Assembly (NCBI RefSeq): GCF_006715165.1
Contig: NZ_VFMS01000001.1
Location: 186,001 to 250,000, forward strand
Length of the DNA stretch: 64,000 bases
From: Arthrobacter sp. SLBN-122
GTDB lineage: Bacteria > Actinomycetota > Actinomycetes > Actinomycetales > Micrococcaceae
Reading direction: 5' to 3'
Shown here: piece by piece, positions 46,238 through 54,376 of the stretch
How positions within the stretch are numbered: the stretch's first letter is position 1
Layout: the number at the start of each line of letters is the position of its first letter
Notes under the pieces: generated by a model
Database searches by the model: none
The model's input: only the letters and a program-made list of their open reading frames with translations
What the model was told of the DNA's origin: nothing
Made by a program: the position numbers and the translations under genes

Positions 46238-46996
46238 GTGGTTCGGGGTGGCCCCAAGCTTGATCACGGGCGGCGCAGGGAACTGGGGCAGAGCTTCCAG
46301 GACGGCGGCAGGCACTACCAGCGCGTCCGGCCCGGCTACCCGGAAGTGGTGGCCCGGTGGTTGGTGCCCGCCGATGCCCACGATGCCCTCGACGTAGGCG
46401 CCGGAACCGGAAAGTTCACTGCTTTGCTGCTGGACATGGGACTTCACGTCACGGCCGTGGACCCCTCCGCGGACATGCTCGCCCAGCTCACGGAACACTA
46501 CCGGGCCGCCACGGCCGTGCCGGGGACTGCCGAGGCGACAGGCCTGCCCGACGCCCACTTCGACGTCGTCACCGTTGCCCAGGCGTGGCACTGGTGTGAC
46601 GCCCTCGCGGCAAGCACCGAGCTGGCCCGCGTCCTGCGGCCGCACGGGACCCTGGCCCTGGTCTGGAACCAGCTGGACACCTCTGTTCCCTGGGTGCACC
46701 GGCTCTCCCGGATCATGCACGCAGGCGACGTCTACCGGCCGGGCCACAAACCCGTCGTCGGGCCCGAATTCCAGGGCCTCGAAGGGCACGTCACCCACTG
46801 GCAGGACACGATGACCACCACGGACCTCATGGAACTGACCAAGTCCCGCAGCTACTACCTCCGGGCCGGCGAGGCAACGCGCGCCAAGGTCCTGGCCAAC
46901 CTGGACTGGTACCTGCACAAACACCTCGGCTACACCCCTGACCAGGAAATCGAGCTCCCCTACCTCGCTCTGGCCTGGCGGGCGGCCAAGGCATGA
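46238..46996 (+). CDS. Class I SAM-dependent methyltransferase
   Basis: 252 residues. The SAM-binding loop LDVGAGTGKFTALLLDMG (about 50-67), the acidic residue in HVTAVDPSADMLAQL, and FDVVTVAQAWHWCD are typical of the UbiE/MenG-like methyltransferase fold (Methyltransf_11). GAAGGAGG lies 8 bases before the GTG. Substrate unknown. It is separated by about 100 bases from the riboswitch-controlled gene, so it may have its own promoter. Confidence 0.88.
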   Translation: MVRGGPKLDHGRRRELGQSFQDGGRHYQRVRPGYPEVVARWLVPADAHDALDVGAGTGKFTALLLDMGLHVTAVDPSADMLAQLTEHYRAATAVPGTAEATGLPDAHFDVVTVAQAWHWCDALAASTELARVLRPHGTLALVWNQLDTSVPWVHRLSRIMHAGDVYRPGHKPVVGPEFQGLEGHVTHWQDTMTTTDLMELTKSRSYYLRAGEATRAKVLANLDWYLHKHLGYTPDQEIELPYLALAWRAAKA

Positions 46997-47041
46997 CCTC
47001 GCATCCCATGCGGCGCACGCCGAGCCGGTAGGCTTGACCGT

Positions 47042-47755
47042 GTGAAGACCAGCGCGCCCTCCTCCTCGATCGAGGACTACGTCAAGGTCATTTATTCGTT
47101 CACGGAATGGCAGGACAAGCCCATCACGTCCACCCAGCTTGCGCAGCGGCTGGGGGTGGCCAATTCCTCGGTGTCCGAGATGGTCCGCAAGCTCAAGGAC
47201 CAGGGCCTGGTGGACCACAAACCCTACAGCGCCGTCACGCTCACCGAGGACGGCCTGCGGCTGGCCCTGGCCATGGTCCGGCGCCACCGGTTGATCGAGA
47301 CCTACCTTGTCCAGCGGCTCGGATACAGCTGGGACGAAGTCCATGATGAGGCAGAACAACTCGAACACGCAGTGTCGGACACGTTCATCGAACGGGTGGC
47401 CGCAAAGCTCGGCAATCCAAAGCGTGACCCGCACGGCGATCCCATCCCCACCGCCGACGGGAATGTGCTGATGCCGCGCGCGCACCTCCTCGCCGAACTG
47501 GACCAGGGCCATGCCGGCAGGATTACCAGGATCAGCGACGACAACCCGGAGCTGCTGCGTTACCTTGCCGGCCAGGACATCGACCTCGACGCCGATGTCG
47601 AGGTGGTGGGCCGCCGGCCCTTCGGCGGCGCCCTGGTGGTGCGGATCGGCGCTTCGGGCGGCGTCCGCGAGTTCGACCTCGCTGACGAGATCGCCTCCGC
47701 GCTGTGGGTCTCCAGCGACGCCCCGCACGCCGGCTGCACCCTGGACGGTCCCTGA
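47042..47755 (+). CDS. DtxR/MntR family metal-dependent transcriptional regulator
   Basis: 237 residues. A winged helix (about 8-70, IEDYVKVIYSFTEWQDKPITSTQLAQRLGVANSSVSEMVRKL) is followed by the metal-binding dimerisation domain (HRLIETYLVQRLGYSWDEVHDEAEQLEHAVSD, with H-E-x-x-x pairs), and a C-terminal FeoA/SH3-like domain (about 165-235). By similarity it is an Mn2+ or Fe2+ sensor; the longer form with the SH3-like domain favours DtxR/IdeR/SirR-type proteins. The first crcB gene follows immediately. The GTG start has only a weak ribosome site. Confidence 0.9.
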   Translation: MKTSAPSSSIEDYVKVIYSFTEWQDKPITSTQLAQRLGVANSSVSEMVRKLKDQGLVDHKPYSAVTLTEDGLRLALAMVRRHRLIETYLVQRLGYSWDEVHDEAEQLEHAVSDTFIERVAAKLGNPKRDPHGDPIPTADGNVLMPRAHLLAELDQGHAGRITRISDDNPELLRYLAGQDIDLDADVEVVGRRPFGGALVVRIGASGGVREFDLADEIASALWVSSDAPHAGCTLDGP

Positions 47756-47756
47756 C

Positions 47757-48164
47757 GTGGCGATGCCCACCGGGCGCGCCTGGCTGGCTGTGGCCGTCGG
47801 CGGGCTGGCCGGCAGTGAGCTGCGCTACGGGCTGGGGCTGGCGTTTCCGGACGTGCCCGGCTCGGTCCCGTGGGCCACGCTGGCCATCAACATCAGCGGC
47901 AGTTTCGCCCTCGCGGCGCTGACCACCATCTGGATGGCACGCCCGCATACGGCGTTCTGGCTGCGGGCCGGGATAGGGCCGGGCCTGCTGGGCTCCTTCA
48001 CCACGTTTTCAGCGGTGGTTTTCGCCTCGGACCAGTTGGCCCGCGCAGGTGCACACCCGGTATGGATCCTGTATCTGGGATTGTCACTGGGGCTCGGTCT
48101 GGCGGCCGCCGGCCTGGGTTGGCGTTCCGGAAGGCTGATAGCCCGGAACCTCGGACTGCAATGA
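47757..48164 (+). CDS. crcB: Fluoride efflux channel CrcB (first of pair)
   Basis: About 135 residues with four membrane segments. The Fluc signatures are LAVAVGGLAGSELRYGLGL, NISGSFALAAL and GLLGSFTTFSAVVF (the TTFS motif lines the fluoride pore). It begins one base after the mntR-like stop and its own stop overlaps the second crcB start (ATGA), implying a heterodimeric channel. An ATG at 47763 is an alternative start. Confidence 0.92.
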   Translation: MAMPTGRAWLAVAVGGLAGSELRYGLGLAFPDVPGSVPWATLAINISGSFALAALTTIWMARPHTAFWLRAGIGPGLLGSFTTFSAVVFASDQLARAGAHPVWILYLGLSLGLGLAAAGLGWRSGRLIARNLGLQ

Positions 48165-48559
48165 TCACGGCAGCCCTGGTGGGAGTCTTTGGCGTGGCTG
48201 GCGCACTCCTGCGGTTCGCAATCGACAGCTGGTTCGCGCACCACAGCAGCATCCGCAGCGTCCGCAGGGATGGCCACGCGGCACTGCACTGGCCCTGGGC
48301 CACGCTGGTGGTCAACGTCATGGGGTGCTTCATCATTGGCCTGGCACAAGGGGTGACCGGCAGGCTGGGACTGGGCGCGGAATGGCAGGTGGGCCTGGCC
48401 ACGGGACTGGCCGGCGGACTCACCACCTTCAGTTCATGGACCACGGCCACCATCCGCCTGCTCAGCGAAGCCCGGTTCGGTGCCGCGGCCCTCAACGTGG
48501 CAGTCAACCTGGGCCTCGGGCTTGCCGCCGCCGCCGCGGGGATTGCGTTGGCCGCATAG
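48161..48559 (+). CDS. crcB: Fluoride efflux channel CrcB (second of pair)
   Basis: 132 residues, four membrane segments. LVGVFGVAGALLRFAID, LVVNVMGCFIIGLA and GLAGGLTTFSSWTTAT are the Fluc blocks. A longer cytoplasmic insertion HHSSIRSVRRDGHAALHW replaces the loop after TM1. Overlap with the first crcB supports a co-assembled dual-topology pair. No fluoride (crcB) riboswitch is seen, as the gene lies inside the operon. Confidence 0.92.
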   Translation: MITAALVGVFGVAGALLRFAIDSWFAHHSSIRSVRRDGHAALHWPWATLVVNVMGCFIIGLAQGVTGRLGLGAEWQVGLATGLAGGLTTFSSWTTATIRLLSEARFGAAALNVAVNLGLGLAAAAAGIALAA

Positions 48560-48621
48560 GTACCGCTGTTTCCGGTGCCGTTCCGCCGGCGATTTGGCGG
48601 CCTCCCGTATGGTGGAAGGTG

Positions 48622-48999
48622 ATGATCAGCAGACGCGACGCCGCAATAACCCTTGACGTTCCCCTTGAAATGGCGCAGCGCCACGGCCTGCCGAAATGGA
48701 TGACGGAGGCCGAACTCCGCGGCATCCTGGACAATCCTCCGCCCTGGCTTGTGCAGTCGCGCGCCAATCGGACGGGCAAGCGGCCGGTGTGGGTGCACCT
48801 GGAATGCGCAGTCTGCGGTTACGAGGAGGCGGCCAGGCCCAAGAAGTGGTGGCCGGACTTCACCTACGTGGTGTGCAGCCACCATCCGCCGTCCGATGTT
48901 CCCGCCGTCCGCCCCGGCTGTGTCCGCGGCGAGTACGACGGCGTGGGGACGCGTTTCGTGGGCATCGCGGACGTGGAAGCGCCTCCAGTCAGCCGATAG
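48622..48999 (+). CDS. Conserved-looking hypothetical protein with CxxC motif
   Basis: 125 residues; no family recognised. It starts MISRRDAAITLDVPLEMAQ and contains LECAVCGYEEAARPKKWW (a possible zinc CxxC) and VVCSHHPPSDVP, then CVRGEYDGVGTRFVGIADV. The spaced Cys and His residues could form one zinc site. No signal or membrane segment. The reading frame has strong third-position GC bias like its neighbours, so it is probably a real gene. GGAAGG precedes the ATG closely; a GTG three bases earlier is an alternative. Confidence 0.6.
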   Translation: MISRRDAAITLDVPLEMAQRHGLPKWMTEAELRGILDNPPPWLVQSRANRTGKRPVWVHLECAVCGYEEAARPKKWWPDFTYVVCSHHPPSDVPAVRPGCVRGEYDGVGTRFVGIADVEAPPVSR

Positions 49000-49094
49000 C
49001 TCCCCCCGGTGACGCGCCCCGATGACGTGATCGATGACTGCCCCAGTAACGCGCCCGGGTGACGTGCGTGCTTATGGCCGGGCGCCGTCGGCCA

Positions 49095-50078
49095 TCAGGC
49101 CGGGCCGTTGCCCGTCATTTCCTCCGGGACAGCGGTGAGGTGCAGCTCTGTACCGTCGCGCAGCACGGCCACATCGAGTGGTTCGCCGATGGCATCGGAA
49201 AACAGGAGCCGCTGCAGGCTTTCGGCGTTGCTGACCGGGCGGCCTCCAGCGGTGACGATGATGTCGCCTGCGGACAGGCCCGCCTTGTCGGCCGGCGAGC
49301 CCGGCAGCACTTCGACGATGCGGAGCCCTTCCCGCCGCCCGCTGCGGATCACGGCGCTTGGGTTGAGCTGGATCGGGGTGCTCACAAGGCCCAGGTAGGC
49401 GCGGCGCACCCTTCCGTCCGACAACAGTGCCGAGATGATCCTGCGGGTGGTGGCGTTGATCGGGATGGCCAGGCCCAGGCCGGCGCCGGCCACTGCGGTG
49501 TTGATGCCGACAATCCTGGCGTGGGTATCGGCCAGCGCTCCACCGGAGTTTCCGGGGTTCAGGGCAGCGTCTGTCTGGATGACATCCTCAATGACCCGCC
49601 GGTTGCCGCCCGACCAGACCGGGATGGCCCGGCCCAGGCCGCTGACCACGCCCGCGGTGACTGACCCCGCCAGGCCCAGCGGATTTCCAACGGCGACCAC
49701 AAGCTGACCCACGCGCAGCGTCTCTGCCGCGCCGAATTCAGCGGGCGGCACCTTGGGCCGCGAACCGTGGACCACGGCGAGATCGGACAGGGGGTCGGCT
49801 CCCACCAGCTCCAGGTCCATCCGGCTGCCATCTCCGAACGCGGCAAAACCGTGCCGGGTGCCGGCCACGACGTGTGAATTGGTGAGCAGGTACCCGTCCT
49901 GCGTAAAGAGCACCGCCGAGCCCGCGCCCACCCTGCCCCTGCCGTTGCGGCGGTTTGCGGTCATTTCGATCGCTGCCACGTGCGGCGTAACGGCCGCGGC
50001 CACGCGCATGACTGTCTGCGAGTACGAGTCCAGGACGTCCTCGTCCCCGGTGGGTATGGGTTCCTGCGCCTGGTCCAT
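49095..50078 (-). CDS. S1C-family (HtrA/DegP-like) serine protease with PDZ domain
   Basis: 327 residues. The trypsin-like domain has the triad His in LLTNSHVVAG, Asp in PLSDLAVVHG and Ser in LNPGNSGGALAD, followed by a PDZ domain (about 235-320; LRIVEVLPGSPADKAGLSAGDIIVTAGG). Unusually for an HtrA protease, there is no signal peptide or membrane anchor: it starts MDQAQEPIPTGDEDVLDSY. It is likely cytoplasmic. GGAGG at 6-10 bases supports the ATG at 50078. It is divergent from the first PPOX protein. Confidence 0.9.
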   Translation of the reverse strand: MDQAQEPIPTGDEDVLDSYSQTVMRVAAAVTPHVAAIEMTANRRNGRGRVGAGSAVLFTQDGYLLTNSHVVAGTRHGFAAFGDGSRMDLELVGADPLSDLAVVHGSRPKVPPAEFGAAETLRVGQLVVAVGNPLGLAGSVTAGVVSGLGRAIPVWSGGNRRVIEDVIQTDAALNPGNSGGALADTHARIVGINTAVAGAGLGLAIPINATTRRIISALLSDGRVRRAYLGLVSTPIQLNPSAVIRSGRREGLRIVEVLPGSPADKAGLSAGDIIVTAGGRPVSNAESLQRLLFSDAIGEPLDVAVLRDGTELHLTAVPEEMTGNGPA

Positions 50079-50241
50079 GACGCACCTCCGGCTTGGTGCC
50101 GCTTCCGGCAATGGCCTGCCCTGTAGGGGCCTTATGGGACACAACAATGGATGGGCCCGGTCCACTCCCGGTACAGCTACGCCTTGGGTGAACGCCCGCA
50201 TTGCGGTGGGCAGCACCAGTCCCAGGCTTTAGGATCGGAGC

Positions 50242-50706
50242 ATGACTGACTCCCCCGCAGGGTCTCAAACAGAAATACTGAACGCCGAGGAATGCTGGCG
50301 GTATCTTCGGTCCTCCTATATCGGCCGGCTGGCGGTCATCAACGGTGACATTCCCGAGATTTTCCCCGTGAACTTTTCCATTGCCGGAGAAACCCTGGTG
50401 TTCCGCACCGCACCCGGGACCAAGCTTCGCGCCCTGCTTGGCGGAGGAATTGCCGCCCTGGAGGTGGACGGCCTCAACCCCTATTCCACGGAGGTCTGGA
50501 GCGTCGTCGCCAAGGGCAGGCCGCAGCCGTTTGATGAAACCACCATGCAGCTTCCGGCCGGCGACGCCGACCGGGAACCGTGGGAGCCGGGGATCAAGAA
50601 CCACCTGGTGGCCATTACCCCCACTGATGTCACAGGCCGCCGGTTCCCGGTCAGGCCGCGCTCCCGCTGGTGGCCGCCCGTCGATTTCTCCGCCGACTGG
50701 CTGTAG
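50242..50706 (+). CDS. Pyridoxamine 5'-phosphate oxidase-fold (PPOX) flavin-binding protein 1
   Basis: 154 residues of the PNPOx-like split barrel: ECWRYLRSSYIGRLAVINGD, IFPVNFSIAGETLVFRTAPG, GIAALEVDGLNPYSTEVWS. It is a close paralog of two other genes in this region (52844 and 58642). Such small proteins bind FMN or F420 in actinobacteria and are often induced in hypoxia or dormancy. The IGRLAV, FPVN and LVFRT segments are shared. Divergent from the HtrA gene; 31 bases before a convergent alcohol dehydrogenase. Confidence 0.88.
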   Translation: MTDSPAGSQTEILNAEECWRYLRSSYIGRLAVINGDIPEIFPVNFSIAGETLVFRTAPGTKLRALLGGGIAALEVDGLNPYSTEVWSVVAKGRPQPFDETTMQLPAGDADREPWEPGIKNHLVAITPTDVTGRRFPVRPRSRWWPPVDFSADWL

Positions 50707-50737
50707 CGGCGGCCGAACCTGATCAGGGCCTGCCTCG

Positions 50738-51793
50738 TCAGGCCTTGAGGATCACCTTGAGTGCCTTGGTTTCGGCGGCCCGGGAGAACGTGTCGTAGGC
50801 ATCAAGGAACTGGTCGAACCCAAAATGGTGGGTGGCGAATTTTTCCGCCCGGATCTTTCCCTGGGCCACCAGCTTGAGCAGCATGGGGGTGGTGTTGGTG
50901 TTCACCAGGCCCATGCTGATGTTGATGTTTTGGATCCAGAGGTTTTCCAGGTGCAGCTCCACCGGCTTTCCGTGCACTCCAACGTTCGCTACGGATCCGC
51001 CGGGCCGCACAATGTCGGTGCACATGGCAAATGTTCCCGGGACGCCGACAGCCTCGATGGCCACATCGACACCCTGTCCGCCTGTCAGGGCCAGGACCTG
51101 TTCCCGCCAGTCGCTGCTGCCGGAAAGGACCGTGTCCGTGGCGCCGAACTCCCTTGCCTTTTCCAGGCGGTTCGCATCAAGGTCGATGGCCACGATCGTG
51201 GCCGCGCCGTACAGTCCTGCCGTGGTGATGGCTGCCAGGCCCACCGGACCGGCGCCCACCACGGCAACTGTGTCGCCGGGCTTAACCCTGCCGTACTGGA
51301 CGCCGATCTCGAATCCGGTGGGAAGGATATCGGAGAGCATGACGGCTTGTTCGTCGCTGACCCCGGCGGGCAGCAGGTGCAGCGAGTTCTCCGCGTAGGG
51401 AACCCGGACGTATTCGGCCTGGGTCCCGTCGATCAGGTGTCCGAAGATCCACCCGGTGCCTTCCTGCCCCTCACTTCCCAGGCAGTGCGAATAGAGGCCG
51501 GCCTTGCAGTTTGCACAGTGGCCACAGGACTTGATGCACGAGATGATGACGCGGTCGTTTACCTTCAGTCCGGTCACTGAAGGACCCGTTTCCACGACCG
51601 TACCTACTCCTTCGTGGCCCAGGATCCGGCCCTTTTCGACGGCGGGAACGTCGCCTTTGAGGATATGCAGGTCTGTGCCGCAGATCGTGGTGGTGTCGAC
51701 TTTGACGATGACGTCGCCGGGTTGCTGGATCCGGGGGTCCGGAACATCCGTCCATGACTTGTCACCGGGTCCGCCGTAGACGAGAGCTTTCAT
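50738..51793 (-). CDS. Zinc-dependent alcohol dehydrogenase
   Basis: 351 residues, medium-chain dehydrogenase. Catalytic zinc residues are in TTICGTDLHILKG and GHEGVGTV; the structural cysteines in CGHCANCKAGLYSHC; the NAD loop is VVGAGPVGLAAITTAG with IDLDANRLEKA (Asp at the strand end prefers NAD). Similar enzymes are described as alcohol or threonine-like dehydrogenases. Its ATG overlaps the stop of an upstream membrane-protein gene, so they form an operon. Substrate not determined. Confidence 0.92.
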   Translation of the reverse strand: MKALVYGGPGDKSWTDVPDPRIQQPGDVIVKVDTTTICGTDLHILKGDVPAVEKGRILGHEGVGTVVETGPSVTGLKVNDRVIISCIKSCGHCANCKAGLYSHCLGSEGQEGTGWIFGHLIDGTQAEYVRVPYAENSLHLLPAGVSDEQAVMLSDILPTGFEIGVQYGRVKPGDTVAVVGAGPVGLAAITTAGLYGAATIVAIDLDANRLEKAREFGATDTVLSGSSDWREQVLALTGGQGVDVAIEAVGVPGTFAMCTDIVRPGGSVANVGVHGKPVELHLENLWIQNINISMGLVNTNTTPMLLKLVAQGKIRAEKFATHHFGFDQFLDAYDTFSRAAETKALKVILKA

Positions 51794-52695
51794 GGTGTTT
51801 TTTCCTTACTCTGCGGAGGGCTTGGCGTCGGTTGCCGGCTTTGCGGGAATTCTTGCCGGGTGGACTGTTGGCGGAAGGGCTGAGGACCGCCGGGACCCGC
51901 TGCGGGGGTCTGTGTCACCTGCAGTTTGGCCAGATGCAGGATTCCGAGCACCAGGAACAGCCCCGAGAGCCCAAGTGCCGGCAGCAGGGCGGACATGCTG
52001 GGCTCAGCGCTGAACAGGGGCTTAACCAGTTCACCCACCGCCAGCGAGAAGATGAGGGTGAAGCCGAGGACATACAGGGCCGGCAGGAGCAGCAGCCCCG
52101 CACGGTGGTTCCGGTAGGTCAGGAGGGACAGGACCAGGAATCCGGGCATGATGAAGCACAGGTCCAGGATGAAGATCGAGTAGAGGGAATCGATCTGCTC
52201 ACCGCTCCGCATCAGAGGCAGGAGCATCCCGATCCAGAGGGGATAGAAGATCAGCGGCTGGAGGATGGCGCCGGCGGCCGACACAATTCCCAGCCCACGG
52301 GGAAGGGAGGCGGACGGCGCGTCACGGCCCATAGTGGCCCCGGCAGTGACCATGGCCCAGAACGACAGGGTGAAGACAGCCATGTAGACCAGGTACAGGC
52401 CGTTGTAGGTGCGCTCAATGACATAGATTCCGTAGGCATAGAACAAATAGCCAAGCAGTCCCAGGGCCACGATCTGGTGTTTGGGCCTGTCCGGCCTGGC
52501 TGCCCATGCCAGGTACAGCAATCCGGTCCCGGCCGCCACGGAAAGCAGGTCCTGGGAGTAAGCACCGGGGACCAGTTCACTCGAGACCACCCGATCGTAA
52601 ATCTCCGGCCGCCATATTCCGGTCCCCGCGGCGGCCAGCGCCAGCAGACCGGCAACAGCCCACAGCAAGCGGCTGAGGAACAAATGCGTCAGCAT
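51790..52695 (-). CDS. Integral membrane protein of unknown function
   Basis: 301 residues with about seven to eight hydrophobic helices (first LLWAVAGLLALAAAG, then VAAGTGLLYLAWAA, IVALGLLGYLFYAYGIYVI, MAVFTLSFWAMVTAG, and so on), and a polar Gln/Pro-rich C-terminal tail of about 40 residues. No enzyme motif recognised. Overlap with the zinc alcohol dehydrogenase suggests linked expression. The ATG at 52695 has a purine-rich AAAGGTGG upstream. It is divergent from the second PPOX protein across a 148-bp promoter region. Confidence 0.82.
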   Translation of the reverse strand: MLTHLFLSRLLWAVAGLLALAAAGTGIWRPEIYDRVVSSELVPGAYSQDLLSVAAGTGLLYLAWAARPDRPKHQIVALGLLGYLFYAYGIYVIERTYNGLYLVYMAVFTLSFWAMVTAGATMGRDAPSASLPRGLGIVSAAGAILQPLIFYPLWIGMLLPLMRSGEQIDSLYSIFILDLCFIMPGFLVLSLLTYRNHRAGLLLLPALYVLGFTLIFSLAVGELVKPLFSAEPSMSALLPALGLSGLFLVLGILHLAKLQVTQTPAAGPGGPQPFRQQSTRQEFPQSRQPTPSPPQSKEKTP

Positions 52696-52765
52696 GGCCA
52701 CCTTTCGCAGGAAGATCTGGAATTCCCGGGCGTTCCCCAGACTCCCATTGGTCCGTGCGGGCCCC

Positions 52766-52807
52766 AAGGGCCATAGGTCCTTCCTTGGAGGCCGGGCCTT
52801 TATGCCC
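52766..52807. promoter_or_regulatory. Two palindromic boxes in the PPOX2/membrane-protein promoter region
   Basis: Box 1 (52766-52782) reads AAGGGCCATAGGTCCTT; box 2 (52794-52807) reads GGGCCTTTATGCCC. Both are dyads spaced like operators of two-component response regulators. Box 1 shares AGGGCCnTAGGnCC with a site before the HAD-GH65 gene (58617-58634). The shape resembles the GGGnCY-n3-GnCCC boxes of mycobacterial DosR. This is a pattern match, not proof of binding. Confidence 0.5.
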
Positions 52808-52843
52808 TTACGGGAGGCAGGAGAGTTGCCTACGCTGTGCCCT

Positions 52844-53314
52844 ATGACTGAGAAAACGAACGTGCCTGTACCGGAAATCCTTGATGCGGACGAGTGCTGG
52901 AACCTCCTTTCCCAAACAGGGGTGGGGCGCCTTGCAGTCATCGCCGATGGGCATCCGGATGTCTTTCCCGTTAATTACAAGGTGGACGGCCGCACGCTGG
53001 TATTCCGCACCGGCGGGGGCACCAAGCACCAGGCCCTGCAGTCGGAGGCCACCGTGGCCCTGGAAGCGGATGCGGTGAGTTCCCAGTTTGGCCTCGCCTG
53101 GAGCGTGGTGGTCAAAGGAACTGCAGCTGAGGCGACGCCTACCGGCCCTGACCTGGATGACGTCCGGCGGGCACTGTTTCCGTGGCAGGGCGTGGGGCAG
53201 GAACATTTAATCCGCATCACTCCGGAGTCGATAACGGGCAGGCGCTTCACCGTGGACGCGCCACTGCTGTGGCAGACCCCGCTGGATGACGCAACCCGCG
53301 CCGGTTTCGAGTAA
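52844..53314 (+). CDS. Pyridoxamine 5'-phosphate oxidase-fold (PPOX) flavin-binding protein 2
   Basis: 156 residues. The fold segments are ECWNLLSQTGVGRLAVIADG, VFPVNYKVDGRTLVFRTGGG and ALEADAVSSQFGLAWSVVVKG, and the C-terminal half contains RITPESITGRRFTV, also found in its paralog at 58642. No good ribosome site lies near the ATG; a leaderless or weakly initiated message is possible. It is 21 bases upstream of a zinc alcohol dehydrogenase, so the two probably form an operon driven from the palindromic promoter. Confidence 0.87.
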   Translation: MTEKTNVPVPEILDADECWNLLSQTGVGRLAVIADGHPDVFPVNYKVDGRTLVFRTGGGTKHQALQSEATVALEADAVSSQFGLAWSVVVKGTAAEATPTGPDLDDVRRALFPWQGVGQEHLIRITPESITGRRFTVDAPLLWQTPLDDATRAGFE

Positions 53315-53335
53315 GCCATCCGGACGGCAGGCACT

Positions 53336-54346
53336 GTGCGCGCCTGGTGGGTAAACGGGCCGGGCCCCATCTCCACCCGCCCACTGGTTCAGGGACTTCG
53401 TGACACTCCCACGCCTGCCGCCCACGAACTGCTGGTTGAAGTGACTGTTTGCGGCATTTGCCGTACCGACCTCCACCTCGCAGAAGGAGACCTGGCTCCG
53501 CACCGCCCGCACACGGTGCCCGGGCATGAGGCAGTCGGCACCGTTGTTGAAACAGGGGCCGCCTGCTCCCGTTTCAGGACGGGTGACAGGGTGGGCGTGG
53601 CTTGGCTTGGCGGCGTCTGCGGCAGATGCGATTACTGCCGGCGCGGTGACGAAAATCTTTGCCTGTCGCCCCTCTTCACGGGTTGGGACCGGGATGGCGG
53701 CTATGCCGAGTATCTGACAGTTTCGGAGGACTTTGCCTACCCGCTGCCTCCTGGATTCCCGGACGAACAGGCTGCGCCACTCCTGTGTTCGGGCATCATC
53801 GGTTATCGGGCCCTGAAGCGCGCCGCCCTCCCCGTGGGTGGCCGCCTGGGTATTTACGGCTTTGGGAGCTCAGCCCACATCACTGCCCAGCTGGCGCTCA
53901 AACAGGGTGCCTCCGTATTTGTCATGACCCGGTCTGAAAATGCGCGGCGGCTCGCGCTGGAGCTGGGGGCGGACTATGTTGGGGAGGCATATGACCAGCC
54001 GCCGGTACCGCTCGATTCCGCCATCCTTTTTGCACCGGTGGGGGACCTTGTCCCGGCCGCGCTTCGTGCCCTGGACCGTGGCGGGACCCTGGCCATCGCC
54101 GGAATCCATCTGACTGACATCCCGGCGCTTAATTATGGCAGGGAGCTCTTTTTCGAACGGCAGCTGCGGAGCGTCACCGCCAATACCCGGGCCGATGGAC
54201 GTGAGTTCCTGGCCCTCGCGGCCAGGCTTTCCCTGGCCCTTACCACTACGGCGTACCCGTTCGAGGCTGCGGACCAGGCACTGGATGACCTGGCGGCCGA
54301 CAGGATCACTGGTTCGGCGGTCCTGCGGGTCCGGCCGGAACGCTAG
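53336..54346 (+). CDS. Zinc-binding alcohol dehydrogenase (AdhA/AdhP-like)
   Basis: 336 residues. Catalytic zinc residues: [13 protein letters not shown] and GHEAVGTV; structural cysteines: [15 protein letters not shown]; nucleotide loop: [17 protein letters not shown], with the GFGxSAH form typical of the propanol-preferring group. The translation starts [13 protein letters not shown] from GTG. It follows the second PPOX gene closely and ends 30 bases before the convergent pfkA. Substrate not known. Confidence 0.9.
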   Translation: MRAWWVNGPGPISTRPLVQGLRDTPTPAAHELLVEVTVCGICRTDLHLAEGDLAPHRPHTVPGHEAVGTVVETGAACSRFRTGDRVGVAWLGGVCGRCDYCRRGDENLCLSPLFTGWDRDGGYAEYLTVSEDFAYPLPPGFPDEQAAPLLCSGIIGYRALKRAALPVGGRLGIYGFGSSAHITAQLALKQGASVFVMTRSENARRLALELGADYVGEAYDQPPVPLDSAILFAPVGDLVPAALRALDRGGTLAIAGIHLTDIPALNYGRELFFERQLRSVTANTRADGREFLALAARLSLALTTTAYPFEAADQALDDLAADRITGSAVLRVRPER

Positions 54347-54376
54347 TCGCCTCGCCGCCACCGCACCTCCCCTGCT

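Noticed and set aside
46073..47770. 565-codon open frame antisense to methyltransferase and mntR-like genes
   Set aside because: Shadow of two well-supported genes.
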